Assembly (NCBI RefSeq): GCF_932276165.1
Contig: NC_063993.1
Span: 2,614,001-2,678,000, forward strand
Direction: 5' to 3'
Origin: Plutella xylostella
Taxonomy: Eukaryota; Arthropoda; Insecta; Lepidoptera; Plutellidae
Length of the DNA stretch: 64,000 bases
The notes under the pieces are model-generated. The model was not told the origin of the DNA. It was given only the letters and a program-made list of their open reading frames with translations, and searched no databases. Shown in pieces: positions 20,736-33,662 of this stretch. A program made the position numbers and the translations under genes. Within the stretch, counting starts at the first letter, position 1. Each line of letters opens with the position of its first letter.

Positions 20736-23200
20736 TTATGTATCCATTGAGGAACTGTAACTCCTCTATGACGCAGTCCAGTCAGTCTGGAAAGTTATAT
20801 TATTAGGAGACGTCAAGTTGGTTAGACTCAATTAGAAAATAGCCTTTCAGATTTAACGGTCAGAAATAGAGAAAAGCACTGCACACTGTGCCGTCAGTAT
20901 CCCTCCTTTTTTCCTGCTAAGTAACACCTTAGTGCTTAAAACGATCAAATAGGTCATACTTTTCTCAGGAAAATAAACCTTTGATATTAATTGATGCTTC
21001 TATATTTATGACGATTATTTTGTAGAAAGTACGATTCTTATACCACAAAAACATAAGCGGTAGGTTTTCCAACTGCAGCACGAACTAAAGCACAATTGTA
21101 TTTACAGTACCTACTAAGTAGAATGGATACGACCCATGCATTTGATGCATGCACCTCTCAAAATTCCAAAACACAAAGAAAACTCACGACAGTAAAGAAC
21201 GGAACGACCTCATTTGTGGTTTTCATATTTCCATGCAGATAGATTGAAATCTTTATTGTTCAGTTTGACGGGAGCAGACAAAACTAACTGGCGACCAGCC
21301 AACAGTATCAAAGCTGTAAACTCTGCACGAAAATAAAAAAAATATATAAACTTAGATGTTATTAGAAAAACGTTGTATTTTTCTTTTTAAAGGATTCATT
21401 AACTGAGAGTTATTACTGGGTCTTATTAAAGCATTTTATAACTTTTTTTAAGTCCACGGTTTAATTAAGTTACAATTTTATCGTGGCAGTTCTTGCAGTA
21501 AAATGAAAATATATGGAACATTTTACTGCGAATTATGACTTTAGCTGTCTTGTAGTTCTGCGGGACCGGGCTATTGGTCGGTACTAGTAGGTACGTGATG
21601 TGAAAGAAATTTCACTTGGTGGGACGTTTTTAGACCACGACACTACTTAAGTCTCACATAAGTTCTTAATATTGTACCTATAACGAAGAATGAAGGTGCT
21701 ATGCACAACGGTTGTGGATTATGCAATATCCTTAAAATGGATTTATGACTTGATTACCTACCTACTTATAAATCAAATAAAAAAACATAAATCAATGCTC
21801 CCGAAACATTAAAACACACGACCTACCGAAAACATTTAACATTCCCCAAGAAACATACGCTCAAAAAGTTTCATACAGTAGGCACCTACCGTCGTACAAA
21901 CATAATTATAAGTAGTTTTATATTTGAATGTTGTAGGTAAAATTTGCTATCACACTATTGCTTACACTTTGATATTATTTAAGCATTAGGTACCTTTCTA
22001 AGGTAATCAAACTTTTTAATAATTATAAATAGCTCTGTCCGTACGCAACCCAATATTGTGATTAAAACTTTCCAGAGCTGTTACTAGACTAGATTTACTG
22101 AAAGTTGTTTCAGGGTTATTATGTAGTCTAAATTACGCAGCCTAAACCCCGCGAAGGGATAATTCAAAAGGCTCTCATATTGTCGGGCATAATTTGCATA
22201 TTGCGCTGACAAACGATATACCTAGGTATAAATGCAAGCTGTATAACCATGTAAGCAGTTTAGTTTTTTTGAAAACCTAGCTTAAATTTATGAATATGTG
22301 TCTCAGAATCATATTAGGTAAATACATAATAATTTCAAACATTACATTAAAAATAAACCTACTTCTAGTGTAACTTGTAGTAAATTTTTCTCGCTCTAGC
22401 GGTAAAGGAGAATTGTCAAATCTCTCTAGCGCCATGACCCGCCAGAGCAGCCATTGATGAAACGTATACTGATGTGTATGTAGCCCATGACTACAGTATA
22501 ATATCCTGGTGTACACTTTAATACTATAAGGCATGAGAGAACGAAGATATAGGTGCTGAAAGATCAAGTCTTTGTACTGTACTAGATTTTCCCTCGTGCT
22601 AAGTATCGTTTTTTAAAGTGGTTTAGATTTTTTTAAATATTTTTCCCTCATATAGGACATCTTTAGCACTGAATAAATATAGATTTGGTTAGTGGCTGCA
22701 AAGCGGGTCAGATTAGACCAGTCTATCTTATTAAGTAATTACAAATATGAGACGATGTAGAGGTATGTTATTGACAGAAAATTATTATTATTATGATAAA
22801 AAACACAATCTGCTTATAAAATTTAAGTACCAGTTGCCAGAAAATACAAAAAATATACTTCACCAACCTATAAATTCAACTACAGCCGCGTCGTCTAATT
22901 TCAAAGGTTTAAAAGCACAGAAGCCACAAACCTTCGCGTCTCCGGAAACCTTTAGTCAGTATTGTGCCTATTTTTAATAGGACGAGAGGCTTTAATCGAT
23001 GTCTACAGAAGTAGGTCAACAGACTCAGCCTCTGACTTGTGACCTAGGGTGCCTGTGTGCGTGAGTGTAAACGTCATTACTGCACATGGAAATTCGGGCT
23101 ATCGGGAAATAATGGTTAACAGCATCACATTCCGGAAATTTATAATCTATCGCAATCTAAAATTGGTCTTCGGAATTTACAATGTAGGTATATGTTAATA
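20736..23200. other. No gene recognised
   Basis: About 2.5 kb of AT-rich DNA. Frames such as 22277-22567 (-) and 22747-22977 (+) have no domain and no splice logic. Nothing supported. Confidence 0.45.
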
Positions 23201-23398
23201 CAGGGTGATTCTTTCGGGGATATAACGAAAAAAAAGGTGCTTCCCCATACAAAAATTGGTTATTTACGTGACACTGTGTATGGGGAGTAGATACTTTTTT
23301 TTTTCGACAATATCAAAAGGTCATTATAACAAAAGTTGTTCAGAATGAAGAGCTCTATAACATACTTTCGGATATGCACCTACGAAAGACTCACCCTG
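23201..23398. mobile_element. MITE with TA site, CAGGGTGATTCTTTCG family
   Basis: Ends CAGGGTGATTCTTTCG and CGAAAGACTCACCCTG (inverted, one or two differences), flanked by TA at 23199-23200 and 23399-23400. Tc1/mariner-like by site. Non-coding. Confidence 0.7.
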
Positions 23399-24496
23399 TA
23401 TTTATGTACCTATGTATTACAGAATCACCGCCTGTTTTGCAATGTCTGATTAAAGGTTATCTGTGGGATACAAGTTTTGCTGACCCTCTCCGAATTTATG
23501 AGTCTCTGAATGATAACTTTTACTCAGACATTTTGAAACAGTATTGTGTATGTATAAAAATAGATAGACCTTTAATTATACATCAATCCATGTGCTTCCC
23601 AAATTGTTTTATGTAAAACATGAATTGTTCATGTTTATTCTCATTAGCTTAGTATTTTTATCCGAACCCAACCCCGCACCCACCACCTTCCAAAGGAATC
23701 ACAAAAAACCCCACAATAACGGCCTTCTGACCGTAATAATCAGCCAACTACCGCTTATTACTGCACTCATTCAATTACTACTGAGGCACGTCACAGCACT
23801 CCTCTCTGTCGTTCCATCTTCCACATATGAGCCCGCAGCCTACCAACTTACACGTACACCTGTATTACACAACCTGAAGCCTTAAAAACAACACGGTAGA
23901 GTACAATTCAGTTTGTCAGACGTGAATACGCAAGTTTGTCAACAGACACGAGTGTCCTCTACTCAATAGAAACGCCATCGCGTCCATTCCAATAAATCCG
24001 TAGATTTTATTAGACTTCTAGGTTTTATTTGTGAGAAAAATATGTGATCGGTTTAGGCAACGTGGGATTCATGGGCCTAGAGGTGCCAGTGAAGTGTGTG
24101 ATGTAGGTAAGTATAGCATAATGAGTTTAATAAATTGAAAAACTGCTGTCCATAAAAAGGAACTATAAACGACGTAAGTATACTGTACATCGAAAGTAAA
24201 ATCAACATAGAAAATTGCGTTTTTGAAAAGATTAGTCTCAAATAAACTTGTTTGTGTTGTGTGTACAAACATACAACATACATACAAACATACATACAAA
24301 TATACATATGTATGTGACAGTTCCACCTGCACAAATTTTGTTTATCTTAATTAATTTAGGTAAGTACCTAATTGTGATCAATAACATTTTGCGAGAAACA
24401 GAACAGATTAGACCTAAAAAAACTTAGTTAATTTGTAACTTTCAGACCCTGGAGTATTTACCGTTGTTGTGTGAAAACGGACATCGTAACATCGTA
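23399..24496. other. No gene recognised; CATA-rich microsatellite
   Basis: A (CATACAAA)-type microsatellite lies at about 24270-24312. Frames 23374-23616 and 23592-23885 on the + strand show no domain. Confidence 0.45.
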
Positions 24497-25482
24497 CAGT
24501 GAAACTATAAAGTCCTGAAATTAATGTTTGAGGAACTAAAATTTTCAGGAGCCTGGCACCATTAGAAAAGAAACATAAAAGTCATAACAATTGTTTATGT
24601 CAATAGGCGGTTGGCTGTTTTTTTGAATTTTCTTATTAATTATAAGCATAATCTAGATAAAACCAACAATTTTCGCTTGGTTGCAATTAGGAAGATGAAG
24701 AAAAATATTCGTAGTCAAGCTAGTGAAGTTATTTATCGAGTTTTAATACAATGTTTTGCGGAACATCAAGCTGGACACATTTTGTTGAATTTGGAGGATG
24801 TTTACGCTCGTACAGCGTCTATGACGGGTATGTAGCATTGTACAAATTGTAATAACTAATTTTTTATTAGTACCAACGCTTCATTTATCGATAAACCTAG
24901 GTTTAGAGCCCAAGTCGAACATTGTTTACATATCACTGATTGTAGGTTTCATCTGGTTTCAGTTGAGTCAAACCTTAACATTTTGATACTTGAAGATATA
25001 TTTTTTGTTTACTTACTAAATTCACATTGTGTGAATTTGGGGGGCATTGTGTAACTCAAAAAGATTTTTTTATTTTATTTTATAGTTATATCGGACCAGC
25101 GTGCCAAAGAGGGCAAAATATGGAATATTTCTAACTCCTGGAAGAAACAAAACTGGCCGTCCAAAAAGAGAAATTGATGTCTTTATTATGTGTGCCCTTC
25201 GTAAACAGATCCAGTTTTTTTATACAGTTGTAATAACGTTATCTAAATAAATATTTATTAGTTTCACTATTAGCCTTCATATTAACACCTTCTAGCTTGT
25301 ATAAGAGCTTTTTTGTGGATGGTAAGTTGTTTTTAAAATACATGAATAGGTAGGAAGTTAACAGGCAAAATTTCAAGTATCAAAGTCAGTGTTTAGTATC
25401 ATATCAATGTTTCGCTATATAGGGTTGCTACATGAAAGATAGCAGTGCCCTCATTTAATTTCAGGACTTTATAGTTTCACTG
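24497..25482 (+). mobile_element. TA-flanked DNA transposon with 29-bp inverted ends (Tc1/mariner-type site)
   Basis: The first 29 bp begin CAGTGAAACTATAAAGTCCT and are exactly inverted at the right end (AGGACTTTATAGTTTCACTG). TA flanks both sides (24495-24496, 25483-25484). It carries a decayed two-exon gene on the + strand. At 986 bp it is too short for a whole transposase, so it is non-autonomous. The TA target points to the IS630/Tc1/mariner superfamily; the family within it is not known to me. Confidence 0.8.
24695..25250 (+). pseudogene. Decayed two-exon transposase-like gene, N-terminal part
   Basis: Exon 1 (24695-24827) encodes MKKNIRSQASEVIYRVLIQC, then LEDVYARTASMTG, and stops at G|GTATGT. 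The intron ends TTTTATAG at 25085. Exon 2 (25086-25250) begins V-I-S-D-Q-R-A-K-E-G-K in frame, then needs a frame change near 25120 to continue GIFLTPGRNKTGRPKR, then EIDVFIMCALRKQIQFFYTV and a stop. The two blocks (a helical N-terminus with R-T-A-x-M-T-G-V, and a TPG-R/K-basic motif followed by D-x-F-x-x-C-x-[IL]-R) recur in insect transposon-related proteins I recall, as a DNA-binding region before the catalytic domain. The catalytic domain is absent. Role inferred: binding to the element's own ends. Confidence 0.55.
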
Positions 25483-25788
25483 TACCTACTTCACAAATAA
25501 CATGTAAAATCCTGAAAAATTTGACAAAATATGTCAATATTTCTTTCCAAAAAATCTTCTAACACACGTAAGCACGAAAGAAAAATAGTTTCCTAAAGAC
25601 GTGGTGCCGTGAATAGATAATGTAGAGTTCATTTTCTACACATATAAACATATGGAATAAAAATATAAGAATAACATTAGATAATTACTAATAAATATAA
25701 TTACCAGTAAATAAGCACATCCACCCCCTGCAGCGGGCAGCTGCGCCTGCAGTAGACCTGGGAGCGGAGGTCAAGGAGACCGGTACGG

Positions 25789-26722
25789 TTGCAGGTCACC
25801 ATTGCTACTACGGTAGCAAACAGCGATGCGGAAGGCAAAGGGAAAACCACCGCATTATATTTTCCCAGGATGATCATTATGGCTGAGAAAAATAAAACCA
25901 AGGCCCTCAGTCCCCGGCAGACCTTAGATGGTCAGAGGGTGCTAAGAATCCCCGGGTCAGCCATAAGGATTGCAACATGGAATGCTCAAAGCATGTTCAA
26001 GGAAGCTAAATTTAAAAACGTGATTGAAGAAATGGATAGGCTCAAAATTGACATATTGGGGATAAGTGAATCTAGGCTAAAGGGTACAGGGATACAAAGT
26101 GATGAAGAAACAATAACCTATTATAGTGGAAATGATGACAAAGACCACTGGAATGGAGTTGCAATTATAATAAGAAAAAATCTAAGATCTGCAGTAATTA
26201 ATTTCCTCCCAATATCTGACCGTGTTATGCTACTCCAAATAAGAGCCAAACCAGTTAATTTAAACATAGTGCAAATATACGCTCCAACGGCCGACAAAAG
26301 TGACAACATTCTGGAAGAATTTTACAAAGACCTGAAGACTGCACTCACCAAGTTGAAAAAACGAGTGTACGATAATAATGGGTGACTTTAATGCAAAGAT
26401 CGGCGAAGGTCAATTACAGGATGTTGTTGGTCAGTTTGGGCTGGGTGTGAGAAATGACCGAGGAGACCGTCTAGTCCAGTTCTGCCAAGAAGAATCAATG
26501 GTTGTTATGAACACATTTTTTAAATTACCACCTCGTCGCTTATATACATGGAAATCGCCAGCTGACTCACCAACTAATATAGTTCGAAACCAGATAGATT
26601 TCATACTTGTTCACAAAAGATACCGCAATAGCTTCAAATCAGTAAAAACCTACCCGGGAGCTGATATCGGTTCCGACCACAATCCCCTTGTAGGAGTTTT
26701 TAATATAAAACTTAAAAAGTAA
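25789..26722 (+). pseudogene. RTE LINE apurinic-type endonuclease domain, frameshifted
   Basis: First segment 25789-26385 (198 codons) carries RIATWNAQSM (motif with the first catalytic Asn), then DILGISESRLKG with the metal-binding Glu, then GVAIIIRKNLR and IVQIYAPTA. A one-base shift near 26370 moves the reading to a second segment, 26378-26722: MGDFNAKIG (GDFN catalytic motif), then NQIDFILVHKRYR, then GADIGSDHNPLVG with the SDH motif. All key residues of the EEP endonuclease fold are still there, so only the frame is broken. In live elements it nicks target DNA to prime reverse transcription. A second shift near 26718 separates it from the RT; originally one long polyprotein is likely. 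The start may be 25789 or the later ATG at 25879. Confidence 0.85.
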
Positions 26723-26736
26723 CAGCGCCTTCAAAT

Positions 26737-28816
26737 ATGCATGGAAAAATCGATGTTTCCAAACTCAGGGACAAAGACACAAGAAATAAACTTCATTGCG
26801 CTCTTCACAATAAATTCCATGAGTTAAAAGAGACAGACAAATTTCAACCACTTATTTCATCCCCTGAACAAGTATGGAAAACTGTAAAAGAAGTTATCTT
26901 AGATACAGCAAAAGAATCACTGGTCCCGACTGCAGCTGAGAAGTCAAAAGAATGGATTACTGATGAAATCCTGAATCTCATGACACAAAGACGACTTGTT
27001 AAACAAACAAACCCCTTGAAATACAAGGAGATTCACAAGGAAATAGGACGGAAATGTATAGAGGCCAAAGATCAATGGATAAATAACAAATGCACAGAAA
27101 TAGAGACACTGCAAGCCAAACACGATACCTTCAACATGTACAAGAAGATCAATGACCTAATGGGTCTAAAGAGGAAGCCAAACGGAAATACTCTCCTAGA
27201 CAAAGACAATAATTACGCCATGAACATTGAGGATCGTTTGAGAATATGGAAGGATTACATTGAAGATCTATTTCACGACCAGAGATCTAACCACATCAAC
27301 GCTAGTACAGAGCTTATTGGACCACGTATAACAAAAGATGAAGTTTTTTATGCAATTAAGTCTGCGAAAAACGGCAAATCGGTAGGTCCTGATGAAATAC
27401 CAGCTGAGATTCTTAAACTACTAGAATATGAACATCTTGATGTAATGGTGAATTTCTTCAATAGTATCTATGACACAGGCATTATTCCTTCAGATTGGCT
27501 ACACTCTATATTCATAACCCTACCAAAAATCAGCACTGCAAAACGTTGTAACGAATACCGTACCATTTCATTAATGAGCCATGTCCTAAAAATTTTCTTA
27601 AAGATTATTCACAAAACAATCTATAGAAAGTGTGAAGAAAATATATCAGAGACACAATTTGGGTTTAGAAATGGCTATGGCACGAGAGATGCACTATTTG
27701 CCTACCAAGTGCTCATGCAACGGTGTTGGGATATGAACCAAAGCATTTACATATGTTTTATCGACTATGAAAAAGCGTTCGATCGCGTGAAACACGACAA
27801 ACTCATCCAGATCTTAGAAAAAGTAGGTCTCGATTCAAAAGACGTCTCAATAATTAAGAACCTCTACTGGCAGCAGACAGCAAACGTCCGCGTAGAACAC
27901 AAACTCACAGCTGATGTAGAGATATTACGAGGAGTGCGACAAGGATGTGTATTATCACCGTTGCTATTTAACTTGTACGCTGAAGAAATTTTCTCAGAGG
28001 CGCTTGAAAATGCAACACAGGGTATTGTTGTAAATGGGAGACCCCTCAACAACATACGATACGCCGATGATACTGTTCTCCTTGCCAGCTGCCCTGAAGA
28101 CCTGCAAAAGCTGATAAATTGTGTGGCATCAACCAGTGCTCGTAACGGTCTCAATATTAATATAAAAAAGACCAAGTACATGGTTGTCGGTCGTTCACAA
28201 ATATCTGCCAATCTCTATGTCAACAACCAACCGTTGGAGAGAGTTAGTTCATATAAATACCTAGGGTGTATTGTGAACGAACAAGAGGACCACAGTGTGG
28301 AAGTCAGATGTCGCATCGAGCAAGCCAGGGCTGCGTTTGTGAAAATGAGACACCTCCTTTGCAACCGAAATCTCAAACTCTCCACTAGGTGCCGCTTGGT
28401 ACGGTGCTACATTTTTTCCATACTTCTGTACGGAGTAGAAGCTTGGACACTGACCAAGACCTTATGTAAACGGTTAGAAGCCTTCGAAATGTGGATATAC
28501 AGAAGAATGCTGAATATCATGGACGGATAGAGTAAAAAATGAAACGGTACTGCAAAGGATGCACAAAAGGCTAGAACTCTTAAACACAATTAAGAAAAGG
28601 AAGCTGCAATACTTAGGCCATATAATGCGCAATGACAAATATGCCCTCCTGCAACTCATATTGCAAGGGAAAATACAGGGCAAAAGAAGACCTGGCCGTA
28701 GAAGAACCCACTGGCTACAGAACCTCGCCGAATGGTTCAATATGTCCACCATAGAGCTATTCCGAGCTGCGACTTCCCGGGCCCAAGTGGCCATAATGAT
28801 AGCCGACCTACGATAG
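26737..28816 (+). pseudogene. RTE LINE reverse transcriptase, frameshifted at C-terminus
   Basis: The main frame of 597 codons (26737-28530) begins with a linker, then RT motifs in order: SAKNGKSVGPDEIPAEIL, YRTISLMSHVLKI, QFGFRNGYGTRDA, CFIDYEKAFDRVKHDKL, GVRQGCVLSPLLFNLY, the catalytic IRYADDTVLLA, KKTKYMVVGR and YKYLGCIV. It then shifts frame near 28528 and continues at 28559-28816 with KRKLQYLGHIMRND and GKRRPGRRRTHWLQ, the usual C-terminal end of this group. The YADD box is intact. It copies the LINE RNA at the nicked target. Loss of the C-terminal frame and the separate endonuclease frame make it non-functional, but it resembles many lepidopteran copies labelled endonuclease-reverse transcriptase. 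Confidence 0.9.
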
Positions 28817-28850
28817 TAGATGGCACCTTAAGAAGAAGAAGAATAAATAT

Positions 28851-31691
28851 AGGATTAGCTTAAATAATATTTATTTTTGAAAAAATATACAAAATAAAGT
28901 GCCGTTCAATAATACAGTTGCGGCGACGCAGTTCAAATCCAGATTTATACACCAATCTCACGAACTCGCCCGCGCCTCCCCGCCCGGCAAATATATCTCA
29001 CCCTCCAGCGCAATTCATATGAGAAATGAAATATATTATATTATATTTTTTTTAAATTAAGTATTCGACAATTATTTAAGTATAAAAATATAAATTCATC
29101 TAGACTTAGTAGGTATGAGACAAACCAGTAAACTGGTTTTGTGGGTCATTATTAATTGTACTGTGTTTTTTATGATTAATAAATACATTGAACTGAACTG
29201 AGTTGTTTTAACAACTCAGTGACAAGGCATACGGGCATAAAGTTATTAAAGGCCAGAGGCTCTCGCTATCGGACAAGTTATTTTGTATTGGTACATAAAG
29301 GTATAACCTGAAGCCTATTAAATTCACAGATCCTGTAATTCCTTACATTTCACTTCCGACTTCCGTCCATGCTGGCCCGATTTCGAAACAATATCTCATG
29401 CAATCGTGCGTGCATGTGTGATTGTCGTATACCTCAGATCACACTTTGATCTGGCTCCGTATAGCGAACTTGTTTTGACAAAGATTTTCGGATTCAAATT
29501 GTATTGAATTTGATACTAGGGTCCCTGAGTAGTACACGCTTCAAGTTGTTCTGCCCTTTGACTCGCTAAATACTTTGATTCCCTAAATTCTTAGTAAATC
29601 TGAAACCGCTGTCTCTTGTGTCTCGGCCCAGTCCAAAGCGATATCTGTAAGTACGCGAGTGTCGTCGCAGGTTTATCCCGAACTTATCACAGCACTGAAT
29701 AATGTCTACGGCCGTGATGGACGGCTTACGACTTCTCATGGCTACATTTTATGCTTCATGGCATAAAAAATACGGCACGATCGTATTATACAGGTAGGCA
29801 TAGTTTTTTGTGGGGAAATCTGTTGCTTTCTTGCCCGGGTTTGTTGTTGTGGCTGAAGTTATGCTTCTTTTATTGATTTATTTATGATTTATGAAAGTAA
29901 GTAATCATGTTTTATTTATGCTGTTGTGGGTGAGCATACTCGTATAGACTCGAATTTACTCGTAGTTTTTGTTGTATCTTTGTTGGCGGCACTAGTTAGC
30001 GCTAGTAACCGCAGTAACTCTATATTGCACATTTGAACCTTGAAGAGTTGATATTCATTAGAATACATATTTATCAAGAGTTTACTAGAATAAAAAATAT
30101 AAGTACCTATATATTATAACGATGTTTTAAAAAAAGTACTTATACAAATCTTTAGGACATATCAGTACCGACAACCGTGTTTTATTTTAGTGGCGCTAGC
30201 TATTCCCCATTTTAACTAACAGCCTTCTTGCCAGTTTCAATAACTCTTGTGATGGTTAAAACTGGCATTAAAACAGTAATATTCTACCGTTTTTATTCTG
30301 TCGTATATTTAACGTGGGTACTTTTAAATGTCTGTCTAGGAGTCTCCAGCGTATAAAAGTAATAGATCTCGTAGTGCTAACTCATTTATGAATCTTTAGT
30401 GGCCGCCGGTGCCGGCTTCCTCTGAAGAAAACTGCTCTTTCCAAAGCATAAATCAATGCTGGAGTTTTTAAATTTGTCGGTTCCGTGCAGCTCCGGCGGA
30501 GGGAATTTTAATTTTATTAATTCGCCGACTCGACAGTCCTCGTGTAATTAATGCGGGCGCGTGACGAATATGAACTAGTGAGCACTGTCTTTTAGATGAA
30601 GTTCCGACAGTAGGCATGTACAAGTAGGCACAGAGAAGGTAATAATTACATCAGGTAGACTTTTTGTAAGTTGTTTTTTTTGGCTACCACTACTGTACTG
30701 TTTTGGTAAGTACGGTTTCACAAATGTTACTGAAATAAAACTGATATATGAAATTCGACCTATTTATTCTGCTGTACCAGGTGTAAAAATTTTATAAACA
30801 TTGGGACGACATTCATAGCACTGTTTTACGTAAAGAGGATATATTTATTCAGAGGTAAGTATATTAATAACCTTACCCAATAAATAAAAATATTTAAGTA
30901 CTTACCTATAATAAACGTAGTGCAGGGACAAACAATCGATTTTAAAAGTGTTGCTAAAGCTGCTAAAGTAACCGCTAACCTGCAATAAGTGCATATGCAG
31001 TATTAAAATATAGGTAGGTATTAATTAAATCTAGACCCACTTGTTTTACCCGGTTTCAACAGGCAACTAACTTTATTTCTATTATAATAATACCAAGTTA
31101 ATTATGGGAGGATTTATATGAGTTTACCAGTAACTTCCAGTCCAGTTTATTTTATATTAAAATGTCTAGTAAACCACCGCAAGACCGTAAAGGAAAAATA
31201 TTTCATCAAAACCTTTGTTGTAGGTACCTTTTATTATGGCCTTTATTTTTATGCCAGCCACATTTCAAAAGGTAAAATAATGAACTAAATAAATTATTCT
31301 GCTGTTTCCTAATGATAACTGTGTAAAATGACTATTAAATTTTTGATTGTACATTGATACCTAAACGGTAAACTATGGTTATAAAAAAAGGTTATTTTGT
31401 GGTGCCAAAGGTACTTATTTGAAAACTTCATACTAGTATAATATATAAATATTTAAAATAACTTTCGAGAACAATACCCCTGCAAAACAAAACTCCCGAA
31501 AGTAGAAACTCCCTCGGGATGAAAAGACCAACTTCCACGCCGATTTTCAGGTAATCTGCTTTCACAGCATGAATGATGAAAACATTAGTAGTATTAAAAT
31601 CTTACCGAATTTCTATTTTTCTAACCCTGTGCATTTAAGCAGAAATACATTACACATAATAAACAAACCAGCGTAACCATATTCTATGTGA
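28851..31691. other. No gene recognised
   Basis: Includes a perfect short palindrome ACTGAGTTGTT-TT-AACAACTCAGT at 29197-29220 just after AATAAATACATTG, and a CpG-richer stretch near 30390-30570 that may be unique host DNA. No supported coding region. Confidence 0.4.
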
Positions 31692-31870
31692 TCATTATCA
31701 TCATCAGCCAACAATAGTCCACTGCTAGACATAACCCCTCCCAATGCCACGGTACTCTGGCCTCGGCATTCGATCCTCATCCAGCCACTAACCTTCCTAA
31801 TGTCAACGGTCCATCTATAGCCCAATAGGTTATTCCGCGACTCATAATCTTGGCACTTAATTATACTTTT
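31692..31870 (-). mobile_element. 5'-truncated RTE-type LINE 3' end, copy 3
   Basis: CATTATCATCATCAGCCAAC and then CCACTGCTAGACATAACCCC, TGGCCTCGGCATTC and ATCCTCATCCAGCCACTAAC: a diverged match to 61871-62100. A - strand 86-codon frame across it is LINE residue, not a gene. Confidence 0.65.
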
Positions 31871-33198
31871 CACGGTCTAGGTGCTATTGTAGAGATGTTA
31901 GACTTATAACATTATAGGCCATTTCCTAAAAGTAAAAATGCGTGTTGAATAGAAAATTGCGCATAAAATCCCACCATCACCGGTATTCGGCTCATAAAAT
32001 AAGTTTAACATCAAAAGGACAAAGAAAATAGCCTACTAACGTGAAAAAGTTCAGCAAAATCGCAATCCCAAAGAGGGGCTACACAGACTTTGACTTTCAT
32101 TCCCAGTTTAAATTAGGTAAAGCATGAAAAATACAGTAACATTAGGCTGCAAAATTGGTAGGTATTATGTATAATGCCTAGGTAATGTAATGAAATTATG
32201 TTGAAGATTATGAATGTCTAATAATTTGCAAGCTGATTTTCCGCATTTTTCCTCTGAGGTGGGTCATTATTAAATGAGTGCACTATAAATATAAATAATG
32301 AGATTGAAAAAGTCTTATGTAAGCTACAATAATAATGTATGTATCGTAAGATACCTATAGGTAACATAAACTTTTAACTACTTCACAGTGTAAGCAAAAA
32401 AGCAAGTTCTCTTCTCTATGACATTGTTTGCTCCTGTATTTAAATGAGAAGCGTTTTGCAGTATCGCTTTTCACGGGTACGTTCCCAAGTCATACCTGGG
32501 GCGATAAGAATGTGGATTTATTTTCACTTTGCAGTTTCCCCGCTTCGTTTTACGTAACAAGAAGAGCTCGCTTGCACTTTAGCAGAGTAAATATCGCGGT
32601 ATTGTGAATCCTATCGTGCCCGTAAACATGCAGTGAGAGAGGACGGCGAAGGAAGGTTCTAGAGAGCAGCGATTTGTAATTGCGATTATTTTATTTAAAT
32701 GTGTGGGTATTTTGCATTGACTTATATATTACTAGCGTGAGGACAGGCCCAACCGCTCAATAAATTTGTTTGAAATTAGGGCCAGCGCGCGGGTGTAATT
32801 TTCTTTAGAAAAAATGGTTTAACAGTGCGCATCCTGTATTTTAGCTATCTACAGTATTAAATTTTAGAGTAATAACTGCACTATAGTAACGTTATGAAAA
32901 TGGCGGCTGGTTATAATATACAAAGTACTTGGGCGGCTGTTACATAAATTGGTCCATAAATGGTGGAGTAGTCGGTGAGCGAACATAAAAACCATACAGA
33001 CGAATTGAGAACCTCCTCCCTTTTTCGATGTCGGTTAAAAAGCAGTCGCACATTACTAAAGTGGTGTCGTAAGCACACTCACTCAGCGATACTATTAGCC
33101 AGTACAAAGTAAGAATTGTTGGGAAAGAATGCTCCTAAGGAAGAGAGATTAACTCACTTTCTGCATTGTGTACATTTTGCACAGGTTTTCCTCGAATA
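31871..33198. other. No gene recognised
   Basis: The part near 32460-32660 is less AT-rich and low in repeats, possibly host intergenic or intronic DNA. No exon can be supported. Confidence 0.4.
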
Positions 33199-33390
33199 CA
33201 CTCACGAGCAATGAAAAAGTTCCATTTACAGAATGTCAACACCAAAATGACTCCCATTATTTACATTTAATATAAAATTTTAACGGAATAATCATAATAT
33301 ATACTTTTTGTTTCTTATAGTATGATGTGCTGTTAAATGTACTTCAATATTACAGACAGTCTCATTAAGCTAGCCTTTTCGTTTTCGATG
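33199..33390. mobile_element. MITE, CACTCACGG family, copy 2 (right end lost)
   Basis: Left end CACTCACGAGCAATGAAAAA preceded by TA, then GTTCCA, a CAACACCAAAATGACTCC block and GTACTTCAATATTACAGACA, matching the copy at 12020 in reverse. The right inverted end is not present. Confidence 0.6.
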
Positions 33391-33450
33391 CTCGATACCT
33401 CAAAGTTAAGCAATATTTTTGAAAACATATTTAATTTCCTTACGTTTATA

Positions 33451-33662
33451 CAGGGTGTTGCAAAAAAGGTATACTAAGCCGAAACCTACATGTGCAGCAT
33501 GGTATATCTAAGCCCGAAACTGAAATCAGAATTTGGAAATTCGCTAAAAAAAAATTTCATTTTCCATAGTAAAAAGTCACGTGACCAACAATGTTTCTAT
33601 GGAAAATGAATTATTTTTTTCGCGAATTTTCAAATTCTGATTTCCAATTTTGCAACACCCTG
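33451..33662. mobile_element. MITE with TA site, CAGGGTGTTGCAAAA family
   Basis: Ends CAGGGTGTTGCAAAA and TTTTGCAACACCCTG are inverted and exact over 15 bp, flanked by TA (33449-33450, 33663-33664). The interior has further complementary blocks (TTTTCCATAG against CTATGGAAAA, GAATTTGGAAATTC near its partner). Non-coding. Confidence 0.8.

Larger units (their letters stand above)
25719..28850 (+). mobile_element. RTE-type LINE, nearly full length, broken
   Basis: A GC-richer leader from about 25719 precedes an endonuclease region (25789-26722) and a reverse transcriptase region (26737-28816). The element ends soon after the last stop with a short (GAA)n tail at 28832-28847, the microsatellite-type 3' end of RTE-group LINEs rather than poly(A). 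Order (AP-like endonuclease, then RT, no RNase H, no gag-like ORF1) fits RTE. Three frameshifts (about 26370, 26718 and 28528) show it is dead though young-looking. Target duplications were not identified. Confidence 0.8.
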
